A model generated the notes under the pieces. That model ran no database searches and was not told the DNA's origin. It worked only from the letters and a program-made list of their open reading frames with translations. The translations under genes were made by a program, and so were the position numbers. A DNA stretch of 64,000 nucleotides from Kribbella sp. NBC_00382 (GTDB lineage: Bacteria; Actinomycetota; Actinomycetes; Propionibacteriales; Kribbellaceae): positions 5,828,001 to 5,892,000 of the forward strand of contig NZ_CP107954.1 of assembly GCF_036067295.1 (NCBI RefSeq), in the 5' to 3' direction. Below, in pieces: positions 50,138-57,687 of the stretch; position 1 is the first letter of the stretch; each line of letters starts with the position of its first letter.

Positions 50138-51433
50138 ATGCCCGACCTGGCCGCGACTCTCGATGGCGAGTTGTTCAGACCCGACTCGCCGGGCTACGAC
50201 GCTGCCCGCCGACCGGTCAACGTCGCCTACCAGGATGTGCGGCCGCGGCTCGTGGTTCGCTGCCGCTCGGTCTCGGACGTCGTCAACGCGGTGCGTTATG
50301 CGATTCGTACCGGAGACCGTGTCGCGCTTCGCGGCGGCGGCCATTGCTTCGCTGGCCGCTCGTCGACGGACGGGATCCTGCTCGACCTGTCCGGCCTCGA
50401 CGGCATCTCGGTCGCAGGCGAGATCGCCACGATCGGAGCCGGCGCCCGGTTGGCGCAGGTGTACTCCGCGCTTCACACCCACGGTCGCACCTTGCCGGTC
50501 GGATGCGGTCCGACCGTCGGCATCACCGGGCTCACACTCGGCGGCGGGATCGGCCTGCTCGGACGGCGGTACGGCTTGACCTGCGATCGGCTGATCGGAG
50601 TACAGGTCGTGCTCGCAGACGGCAGCGTCGTGGACTGCGATGAGGACCACGAACCGGACTTGTTCTGGGCTCTGCGTGGTGCGGGTGGCGGTCAGTTCGG
50701 CGTAGTGACGGTACTGCGATTCGCCACCGTCCCCGAGCCGCTGACGACTCGCATCGAGGCGCGCTGGTCCGGCGTCGCTCTCGAGGAGGTCGTCGCGGCC
50801 TGGCAGGCCTGGGCGCCGGACGCTCCGGACCAACTCACCGTCAACCTCAGCGTCGCGTCGGAGCCCGGCGTGCCGATGGAGGCGACCTTCTTCGGCGCCT
50901 CGCTCCTCGGGGAGGAACCGACCCGTGAGCTGCTGCATTCGTTCGTCTCGTCGGCTGGTCGGGCCGACTCGATGGAGTTGCGTGCGGGCCTGCCCTTTCA
51001 ACGTCTGAAGGGCACCTTCGCCGACCCGCGCGGTGTTCCCGCCGTACGGATGCGGTCGGAGTTCTTCTCCCGTTCGATGTCCGAGCGCACCCTCGGGTCG
51101 CTGCTGACCCAACTGCGCAAGGGCGGACGGGAGATCGCCTTCACCGCGATGGGTGGCGCCTACAACCGGGTCGCCGAGGACGCGACCGCGTTCGCCCATC
51201 GCGGCGAGCGGTTCCTGCTCGAACACATCGGCGAGGCGGACGATCCCTGGGTCGACGAGTCCTGGGCGACGGCCCACGTCGACGGCTCCGGCCGGGTGTA
51301 CCCCAACTTTCCCGACCCAGCGCTTCCCGACTGGGCTCCGGCGTACCACGCAGGCAACTATCCACGGCTGGTCGCGGTCAAGAACGCCTACGACCCGGAC
51401 CGGCTCTTCACCTTCGTCCAAGGAGTGTCATGA
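50138..51433 (+). CDS. FAD-linked (BBE-type) oxidoreductase
   Basis: A 431-residue flavoprotein of the berberine-bridge/PCMH family. The flavin-attachment segment reads A-L-R-G-G-G-H-C-F-A-G (His69), followed by I-G-A-G-A-R-L and G-L-T-L-G-G-G-I-G-L-L-G-R-R-Y. The C-terminal BBE part contains Y-P-N-F-P-D and N-A-Y-D-P-D-R-L-F. Such enzymes oxidise sugars, alkaloids or phenols using O2. There is no signal peptide. Its stop overlaps the next reductase gene by 4 bp. Confidence 0.93.
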   Translation: MPDLAATLDGELFRPDSPGYDAARRPVNVAYQDVRPRLVVRCRSVSDVVNAVRYAIRTGDRVALRGGGHCFAGRSSTDGILLDLSGLDGISVAGEIATIGAGARLAQVYSALHTHGRTLPVGCGPTVGITGLTLGGGIGLLGRRYGLTCDRLIGVQVVLADGSVVDCDEDHEPDLFWALRGAGGGQFGVVTVLRFATVPEPLTTRIEARWSGVALEEVVAAWQAWAPDAPDQLTVNLSVASEPGVPMEATFFGASLLGEEPTRELLHSFVSSAGRADSMELRAGLPFQRLKGTFADPRGVPAVRMRSEFFSRSMSERTLGSLLTQLRKGGREIAFTAMGGAYNRVAEDATAFAHRGERFLLEHIGEADDPWVDESWATAHVDGSGRVYPNFPDPALPDWAPAYHAGNYPRLVAVKNAYDPDRLFTFVQGVS

Positions 51434-52023
51434 GCAAGGTTTTCAGCGCGTTGTCGGTCTCGGTCGACGGGTACATCACCGGGCGGGATCCGGGCGAGGG
51501 GCGTGGGCTCGGCGACGGGACGATGCTGTTCGACTGGTACTTCGCTGGGGATACGCCGAGCAAGGAGTTCGATGGGTTCAAGTTGAGTGCGGCGAGCGCG
51601 CGGGTGTTCGACGCGTTTGCCGCGCGGGTCGGGGCGAGCCTCGCCGGGCGGAACACGTACGACGACTCCGGCTGGATCAACGGCGGGACGCCGCATCCGA
51701 ACGCGCCGCTGGTCGTGCTCACGCATCGCCCGATTCCGGGGACGAGGGATCGTCAGACGGTAGTCACGACCGGCATCGAGGACGCTGTCGCGGCCGCACG
51801 CGAGCTCGCCGGTGAGAAGGACGTCGCGCTGATGGGCGGTGGCGTGGTGACGGCGGCGCTCGAGGCGGGGCTGGTCGATGAGTTGGTCCTGCATCAGGTG
51901 CCGATCCTGCTGGGTGGGGGCCGACCGTTCTTTCAATCGTTGCCTTTGCATGTGGGCTTGCGGCTCGTCGAGGCAGTACCGGCGGATGGCGTGACGCACC
52001 TCCACTACGAGGTGATCCGATGA
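51430..52023 (+). CDS. RibD C-terminal/dihydrofolate-reductase-family protein
   Basis: A 197-residue RibD_C-type reductase-like protein: S-A-L-S-V-S-V-D-G-Y-I-T-G at the start, L-A-G-R-N-T-Y-D-D-S-G in the middle, D-V-A-L-M-G-G-G nucleotide strand and Q-V-P-I-L-L-G-G-G-R-P-F near the end. It is coupled by 4-bp overlaps to both the FAD oxidase upstream and the epimerase-like gene downstream, so it works in a shared pathway. Substrate unknown. Confidence 0.88.
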   Translation: MSKVFSALSVSVDGYITGRDPGEGRGLGDGTMLFDWYFAGDTPSKEFDGFKLSAASARVFDAFAARVGASLAGRNTYDDSGWINGGTPHPNAPLVVLTHRPIPGTRDRQTVVTTGIEDAVAAARELAGEKDVALMGGGVVTAALEAGLVDELVLHQVPILLGGGRPFFQSLPLHVGLRLVEAVPADGVTHLHYEVIR

Positions 52024-52940
52024 TCCTCGTCACCGGAGGGCTGGGGATGATCGGCGCGCAGACGGCTCGGGCGCTGGTGGAGCTGGGGCAAGAGGTTGTG
52101 GTCACGGCGTACCGGCGTACCGAGGTTCCGTCCTTCCTGGCCGGCAAGGTCGTCGTGGAGTCCCTCGACACCAACGACCGGGACGCATTCCTTGCCCTCG
52201 GCAAGCGGTATGAGATCTCGGACCTCGTCCATCTGGCCGGCACCGTCCCCGGCGAGGACGCGGTCGACTACTTCCGTACGGACCTGACCGGTCTGCTCAA
52301 CGCGCTGGACGCTGCCCGCGCGTGGGGTGTTCGCCGGTTCGCGGTCGCGAGCAGCATCGGCGTGTACATAGGCCGGCCCGAGATCCCTTGGCACGAAGAG
52401 CTCTCGCTTCCCAGCGTGGCCTATCCGCACTTGATCATCGCGTTCAAGAAGGCGGTCGAGCCGTTGGTGACGCACAGCCTCCAGGGCACGGACATCCAGC
52501 CGGTACTTCTCCGGATCGGAGGTACGTGGGGACCGCTGATGGACCCGGAATCACCGTTCAACCCCATCCCGGCGTGCGTCAGCACACTGCGCCGTGGCGA
52601 GACGCCGCGCCCCATCTACGCTGGCGACGGCGGCGACAACTGCTATGCCCCGGACGCCGGCCGCGCGATCGCCCTGCTGATGACAGCGGAGACGTTGCAG
52701 CACGACACCTACAACATCTCCAACGGCCGCCGATCCATGAACAGCGAGGTCGTGGACGCACTGCAGGCAGCCTTCCCCGACGCTCAGCTCGACGTCATCC
52801 CCGGCAGACAGAACGGCCCCGGCGACGACCCGTACCTGGACATAACCCGCCTCACCGCCGAAACCGGCTTCACCCCCACCTACGACGTCCCCACCGCAAT
52901 CACCGACTACCTCACCTGGCGCACCACCAACCCCCGCTGA
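52020..52940 (+). CDS. NAD-dependent epimerase/dehydratase (extended SDR)
   Basis: A 306-residue extended SDR with Rossmann motif V-T-G-G-L-G-M-I-G-A (residues 4-13), a catalytic Ser region V-A-S-S-I-G-V-Y-I-G, and C-Y-A-P-D-A-G-R-A-I in the C-terminal half. The usual Y-x-x-x-K reads Y-P-H-L-I-I-A-F-K-K, so the Tyr to Lys spacing is not the standard one. It is the last gene of the coupled FAD oxidase-reductase-epimerase run. Substrate unknown. Confidence 0.88.
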   Translation: MILVTGGLGMIGAQTARALVELGQEVVVTAYRRTEVPSFLAGKVVVESLDTNDRDAFLALGKRYEISDLVHLAGTVPGEDAVDYFRTDLTGLLNALDAARAWGVRRFAVASSIGVYIGRPEIPWHEELSLPSVAYPHLIIAFKKAVEPLVTHSLQGTDIQPVLLRIGGTWGPLMDPESPFNPIPACVSTLRRGETPRPIYAGDGGDNCYAPDAGRAIALLMTAETLQHDTYNISNGRRSMNSEVVDALQAAFPDAQLDVIPGRQNGPGDDPYLDITRLTAETGFTPTYDVPTAITDYLTWRTTNPR

Positions 52941-53054
52941 CACTTTGTGCTCGACGTGAGTGTTCTGGACCGGCAGGAATGCTCAGGTGGAGCACAAGGT
53001 GGCGCAGCCGGGAAATGCGTGGCGGGCTTGTGGGGGCGTCGATACGCTGCGTGG

Positions 53055-54038
53055 ATGGCTGAACTGGTGTCGAAGCGGGCGCAGGTGGCGCGCAATCGGC
53101 GTACTGCCGTCCAGGCGCTTGCGGACTATGCGGTTGACGAGCCGCGGCTTTCGTTTGTTGCGCATGGGGAGAACACGACGTTCAGGGTGGACTCGCGGGA
53201 CGGCCGGTTCTTGATGCGGGTGCATCGGCCCAATCGCCATGGTCCGGGGGTTGATTCACGGGTTGCGGTGGGTGCGGAGCTGGATTGGCTGGCGGCGTTG
53301 CGGGCTGAGACGGAGCTGAGCGTGCCGTCGCCGGTTCGGGCGCGCAGTGGGGAGTGGACGACCGTCGCCGATGGACGGGTCTGCTCGGTGCTGGGGTGGC
53401 AAGGTGGGCGGATGCAGGCGGCTCATCCGAAGGCCGTGCACTTCCGGCGCTTGGGCGGCGTGCTTGCACGGTTGCATGAGCATGCATCGGGATGGACTCC
53501 ACCCGCCGGGTTCGTGCGGATGCGGTGGGACTGGGAGACGTTCTTCGGCAACACCATGGAGTACGGCGGTGTGTCCGCGGCCGACTGCTGGGACCTGCTG
53601 CCGGCGCCGGTGCGGGTGCAGTTCGACGAGGTCGCGCGCCGGATGCGCATCGTCATGGCAGACCTCGGGACGCAATCGGATGCGTTCGGGCTGATCCATG
53701 CCGATCTGCACTTGGAGAACGCGCTGTTCGACGGCGATGCGGTGCGGATCATCGACTTCGACGACTGTGGCTTCGGCTACTGGCTCTACGACCTCGCAGT
53801 ACCGCTGTGGGACAGTCACCACCGCGACGACTACCCCGCCTACCGCGCGGCGCTTCTGGAGGGCTACGCGCAACACCGCGACCTACCCGGCCTCATACAC
53901 CTGGATGACTTCATCGCCACGCGGTACGTCGCCGTCGGTCTCTGGTTCGCCGGGATGGCCCAGGTCAACCCGGCGTTCGCGGCCGACCTGGACAAGACGA
54001 TGGACTACGTCCGGCGCTCACTCGATCAAATGCTCTAG
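53055..54038 (+). CDS. Aminoglycoside-phosphotransferase-fold kinase
   Basis: A 327-residue protein-kinase-like fold enzyme of the APH/choline kinase family. The phosphate loop region has F-V-A-H-G-E-N-T-T-F-R-V, the catalytic loop I-H-A-D-L-H-L-E-N-A and the metal site I-I-D-F-D-D-C-G-F-G-Y. It resembles SrkA/homoserine-kinase-like members, so the substrate may be a small metabolite or protein. The ATG at 53055 is preferred; the upstream part of the frame lacks coding character. It overlaps the convergent S51 gene by 4 bp. Confidence 0.88.
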   Translation: MAELVSKRAQVARNRRTAVQALADYAVDEPRLSFVAHGENTTFRVDSRDGRFLMRVHRPNRHGPGVDSRVAVGAELDWLAALRAETELSVPSPVRARSGEWTTVADGRVCSVLGWQGGRMQAAHPKAVHFRRLGGVLARLHEHASGWTPPAGFVRMRWDWETFFGNTMEYGGVSAADCWDLLPAPVRVQFDEVARRMRIVMADLGTQSDAFGLIHADLHLENALFDGDAVRIIDFDDCGFGYWLYDLAVPLWDSHHRDDYPAYRAALLEGYAQHRDLPGLIHLDDFIATRYVAVGLWFAGMAQVNPAFAADLDKTMDYVRRSLDQML

Positions 54039-54764
54039 AACAGCTTCCACTGCCCCTCGGAGACGACCTCGACCGTACCGTCGACGACTTTGAGCGCGGA
54101 CGCGTCGTCGATCGCGTACGTCGGTACCGGGATCCGCGCCGCCCACTTCTCCGCGTTGGCGGCTGAGGCGTCGAGGTGGTGCGGGTGCTCGAAGTGCGGG
54201 ATCACCGCGAAGTCGACGAGTCCGGCTCCTTGCCCGGTGACCAGAAGTCGCTCGACGTCACCTTGAGGCGTGGAGAGGACGACTTCCTCCGACTTCAACG
54301 GTCCGTCGCTTCCGCGCGGCGGCTCGGTGTAGGTCTCGACGAAGGTGGAGGCGGTCGCGATGCTTCCGGCGCTCACCCCCACGTAGACCGCCTCGGACCG
54401 GAGCTTCGGCAGGAGATCGGTCAGCCCCGAACGCCGCATCCAGTTGGCGAGGAACATCGGGTCGCCCCCACAGACCAGCAACGCGTCGGCGTCACGGACC
54501 GTCGGCACCCAGGCGTCCTCCTCAATGCTCGGCAGCACGGACAGCTCCAGCACCCCCAGCGACTTCCACCCCAATTCGGCCAACCGCCCCGGCGCCTGCC
54601 CGGCGATCGCACGCTGCGCCATGTAGGGCCCACCACGAAAAGGGATGGAGGGCCGTAGGGATGATCAGCGCATTCGCCTCACCGATCGGCTTCCCCAGCA
54701 ACTCGACCAACGCGTCCTGAATGCTGTCGTTCTCCACACCGGCAGAAGTCAGTAGCAGCCTCAT
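54035..54764 (-). pseudogene. Peptidase S51 (dipeptidase E-like), single-base frameshift
   Basis: Two frames together give a complete S51 peptidase. The first (start ATG 54764) reads M-R-L-L-L-T-S-A-G-V-E-N through A-L-I-I-P-T-A-L-H-P-F. The second continues R-G-G-P-Y-M-A-Q-R-A and carries the nucleophile G-V-S-A-G-S and I-P-H-F-E-H-P. The switch lies in the AAAA run at 54638-54641 (TTTT on the coding strand); removing one base restores H-P-F-R-G-G-P-Y-M-A. It may be a true mutation, a sequencing error or slippage. The second frame also has its own internal ATG at 54622. Confidence 0.85.
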
Positions 54765-54848
54765 AACACCTTCCCTGTCCTCGGATGAGCGTCTTCTACC
54801 CTGCAACGAACAGCCCCACCCCGATCCGACAGCACCCCCGGAAATGAG

Positions 54849-54888
54849 CACCGGACCGGTCCCTTGCGTGAAAGGGGCCGGTCCGGTG
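54849..54888 (-). terminator. Hairpin terminator after the SGNH hydrolase gene
   Basis: Arms 54849-54865 and 54872-54888 form a 17-bp stem with one G-U wobble and a 6-base loop, 23 bases beyond the stop of the minus-strand SGNH hydrolase gene. It separates that gene from the S51 peptidase gene. Confidence 0.75.
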
Positions 54889-54911
54889 TCCGCCGTACGG
54901 ATTGGAAAGGG

Positions 54912-55943
54912 TCAGCGTTGCGCGCCGGTCCGTAGGCGGTTCAGGGTGGCCTTGGCGGCCGGGGTGGAGTTGGAGCTGGTGGCCTTGCGGCTCAGTTGGC
55001 GGGCTTCTGACGCCCATCGCGTCTGTTCGGCCGCGGTGATCGTCGTCGGAGTGCCGGTCAGCTTCTTGTAGGTCAGCGACGCGACGCCGGCCTGACCTTC
55101 GTACCGAGGGTGGTAGTTCAGCGCCCGGAGCAAGTTGATGTCCTTGCCCTGGATCCACGCCTGCCCGTCCGGAGCGCACGCATCGTGCCCGGTCGATGGC
55201 CCGAAGGTGTCGACGTAGACCGCCCCGCCGGCCGCGGCCGCGCCGGACACCGCTTGGTTGAGCTTCTGCTCGACGGAGTACAGATAGGCGTAGTCCCCGT
55301 CGGAGAACGGCAGGATCGCGGGACATACGCCCTTCTCCGGCGCGATCTTCGGATACCCGACGAGTACTACGGTCGCGCGCGGCGAGCGGAGCTTGATCCC
55401 CTTCACCACCTCGGTGATCCGCGCCTGCGTCTGCACCAGCTTCGCCGCCAGCGTGTCCACGCCGTCGACCGTGAAGTGCTTCTTGCACGGAGACCCGGCC
55501 GGATCAGCCGCGCGCAGACCAGGGCAGGTCTCGGTGATGTCGCCGAAGACTCCGAAATCGTTGCCACCTATCCCGACGGTGACGAGATCGGTGTCCGGCC
55601 GCAGCGCGTCGAACTGGGGTGGGAACGTGCCGAGCGGCGTGCTCTGCGGCTGGGTCATGTTGGTGGTGTCCGCGCCACCGCAGCTGACATCGGCGAAGGA
55701 CGTCACCCGCAGCTGGGCCGCGAGTTGCTTCGGATAGTTGTTCGACGAGCGCAGGCAGCCGAGCGACAGGATGTCGGGCAGCGGCACCAGCGGCGCCGAC
55801 GAATAGGAGTCGCCGAGAGCGACGTACTTACTGAAGGTGACGGGCGCGAAGGCCGGGGCGGCAGCCTGAGCGGTACTCGTGAGGGACATCGAACCAAGCA
55901 GTGCCACCGAACTGCAGGCGGCGACGAGGCGCTGAACTTTCAC
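54912..55943 (-). CDS. Secreted SGNH/GDSL hydrolase
   Basis: A 343-residue esterase/lipase-like protein with a Sec signal peptide (residues 1-28, ending S-T-A-Q-A-A-A). Block I reads A-L-G-D-S-Y-S-S with nucleophile Ser46, block III V-G-I-G-G-N-D-F, and a late N-Y-H-P segment can supply the Asp/His-type site. Six or more cysteines suggest disulfide bonds, as in secreted actinobacterial SGNH lipases. The GTG start at 55943 follows GGAGG by 4 bases. It diverges from ribF. Confidence 0.9.
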   Translation of the reverse strand: MKVQRLVAACSSVALLGSMSLTSTAQAAAPAFAPVTFSKYVALGDSYSSAPLVPLPDILSLGCLRSSNNYPKQLAAQLRVTSFADVSCGGADTTNMTQPQSTPLGTFPPQFDALRPDTDLVTVGIGGNDFGVFGDITETCPGLRAADPAGSPCKKHFTVDGVDTLAAKLVQTQARITEVVKGIKLRSPRATVVLVGYPKIAPEKGVCPAILPFSDGDYAYLYSVEQKLNQAVSGAAAAGGAVYVDTFGPSTGHDACAPDGQAWIQGKDINLLRALNYHPRYEGQAGVASLTYKKLTGTPTTITAAEQTRWASEARQLSRKATSSNSTPAAKATLNRLRTGAQR

Positions 55944-56064
55944 GGAACCTCCGAGGATGCGAAAGAAGTGCGGCCCCACCCTAAGTTGAGTCACGGCCCG
56001 ATTACAAAGGGTGACGACGGGACCTGTTGATACACCTCGACCGGGCACATGGAATCCTTCTGCC

Positions 56065-57027
56065 ATGCATGTCTGGCACGGTTTGGGCGAGGTGGACCCG
56101 GGGTTCGGGCCGTCGGTCGTCACCATCGGCAACTTCGACGGCGTGCACCGCGGTCACCAGGAGGTACTGCGGCACGCCAAGGCGCGCGCGGCCGAGCTGG
56201 GTGGGCTGCCGGTGGTCGCGATGACGTTCAACCCGCACCCGATGGCGGTACTACGCCCCGGGCACGCGCCCGCGATGCTCAGCGAGCCCAGTCAACGGGC
56301 CGAGCTGCTCGGCGCGGCCGGCGCGGACGCGGTACTGATCCTGCCGTTCGACAAGGACGTCTCGAACTGGTCGCCGGAGGAGTTCATCGACCGGGTCCTG
56401 GTCAAGACCCTGCACGCCAAGGCGGTCGTGGTGGGGGAGAACTTCCGCTTCGGCCACAAGGCCGCGGGTCACGTCGACACGCTCGTCGCGGCCGGTGCGG
56501 CAGCCGGGTTCCAGGTCGAGGGGCTGAGCCTCTCGGGTGACGCCCAGCCGTGGTCCTCGACGTACATCCGGGACCTGATCGCCAAGGGCGACGTCGAAGG
56601 CGCCGCGGAGGCGCTGGGCCGGCCGCTCAGGGTCACCGGAGTCGTGATCGAGGGCGACAAGCGCGGGCGCGAACTCGGCTATCCGACCGCCAACATCCCC
56701 GCCCTGCCTGGCGCGGCGGTTCCGCTCGACGGCGTGTACGCCGGCTGGCTGACCGTCCTCGAACCGGCGCCCGGCGCTCCGCAGTACGCCGAACCGCTGC
56801 CGGCCGCGATCAGCGTCGGCAGCAATCCCACCTTCGACGGTGTGGACCGCCGGGTAGAGTCGTACGTGCTGGACCGCGACGACCTCGAGCTCTACGGCTC
56901 GAAAGTCGCGATCGACTTCGTCACCCGCCTGCGCGGCACCCAGATCCGTTTCGACACCATCGACGACCTGCTGGTCCAGATGAAGCTCGACGTCGATGGG
57001 GCACGCCGAATCCTTACCCAGAATTAG
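56065..57027 (+). CDS. ribF: Bifunctional riboflavin kinase / FAD synthetase
   Basis: A 320-residue enzyme making FMN and then FAD. The N-terminal adenylyltransferase domain has V-T-I-G-N-F-D-G-V-H-R-G-H and F-R-F-G-H; the C-terminal kinase domain has G-R-E-L-G-Y-P-T-A-N and S-V-G-S-N-P-T-F. The ATG at 56065 begins the conserved M-H-V-W start. It diverges from the SGNH gene across 121 bp in which I see no FMN riboswitch. It lies 118 bp before rpsO. Confidence 0.96.
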   Translation: MHVWHGLGEVDPGFGPSVVTIGNFDGVHRGHQEVLRHAKARAAELGGLPVVAMTFNPHPMAVLRPGHAPAMLSEPSQRAELLGAAGADAVLILPFDKDVSNWSPEEFIDRVLVKTLHAKAVVVGENFRFGHKAAGHVDTLVAAGAAAGFQVEGLSLSGDAQPWSSTYIRDLIAKGDVEGAAEALGRPLRVTGVVIEGDKRGRELGYPTANIPALPGAAVPLDGVYAGWLTVLEPAPGAPQYAEPLPAAISVGSNPTFDGVDRRVESYVLDRDDLELYGSKVAIDFVTRLRGTQIRFDTIDDLLVQMKLDVDGARRILTQN

Positions 57028-57145
57028 GGTGACGCGTCCACGGACTGATACCCTGGGCGCTGCCGTCTGAACGGCCGCGGATCGAGAGTGCCCGGGTGAC
57101 ATAAGCCCCGGTGCGCCGCGCAACGGACATCGAGAGGATCACTAC

Positions 57146-57418
57146 GTGTCGTCAGCCAATCCTGAGGCGAAGAAGAAGATCATCGGCGAGTACGCCCTGA
57201 CCGAGGGCGACACCGGTTCCCCCGAGGTCCAGGTCGCGCTCCTCACGCACCGCATCGCCGACCTGACCGAGCACCTGAAGGAGCACAAGCACGACCACCA
57301 CAGCCGTCGTGGTCTGCTCCTCCTGGTCGGTCAGCGTCGCCGGCTGCTGAACTACCTGTCGAAGAAGGACATCAACCGCTACCGGTCCCTGATCGAGCGG
57401 CTCGGCCTTCGCCGATGA
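57146..57418 (+). CDS. rpsO: 30S ribosomal protein S15
   Basis: A 90-residue primary 16S rRNA-binding protein. The conserved core T-G-S-P-E-V-Q-V-A-L-L-T, H-D-H-H-S-R-R-G-L-L-L-L-V-G and R-Y-R-S-L-I-E-R-L-G-L-R is complete. It begins with GTG after GAGAGGATC. A strong hairpin follows the stop, then 230 bp to pnp. Confidence 0.97.
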   Translation: MSSANPEAKKKIIGEYALTEGDTGSPEVQVALLTHRIADLTEHLKEHKHDHHSRRGLLLLVGQRRRLLNYLSKKDINRYRSLIERLGLRR

Positions 57419-57424
57419 CGTCGT

Positions 57425-57460
57425 GAGAAGCGGCCACCGCATTCCTGGTGGCCGCTTCTC
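57425..57460 (+). terminator. Hairpin after rpsO
   Basis: A perfect 14-bp inverted repeat (57425-57438, 57447-57460) with an 8-base loop starts 6 bases after the rpsO stop. A smaller hairpin, CCGCAC/GTGCGG (57487-57502), follows in the same 269-bp gap. The first probably ends or attenuates rpsO transcription; in other bacteria this gap is a processing site tied to pnp autoregulation. Confidence 0.75.
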
Positions 57461-57687
57461 GCGTATCCGTACGTCAGTACGGAGCCCCGCACAGCCGTGC
57501 GGAACAACTGAATAATCAACGACAACGAGACGACGCGAGACGCGTACCGGGCCGACGACCGGTCCTCGGTAGTGGCCTTCGGGACAGCGCTGAACAAGCG
57601 CCCCACCCGCGGGCCTCGATCGAAGACCGGCACACCCCCGGAAGACTCGCGCCTCACAGTCGTCTCAAGTGACGAGAGGGGTATCCC

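Noticed and set aside
55944..56064. Possible FMN riboswitch before ribF
   Set aside because: The 121-bp gap is too short for the six-helix aptamer and shows none of its conserved segments.
33088..56064. The truB-ribF block as an integrative element or prophage
   Set aside because: No integrase, phage structural gene, tRNA target or flanking direct repeat was seen, and base composition looks like the surroundings.
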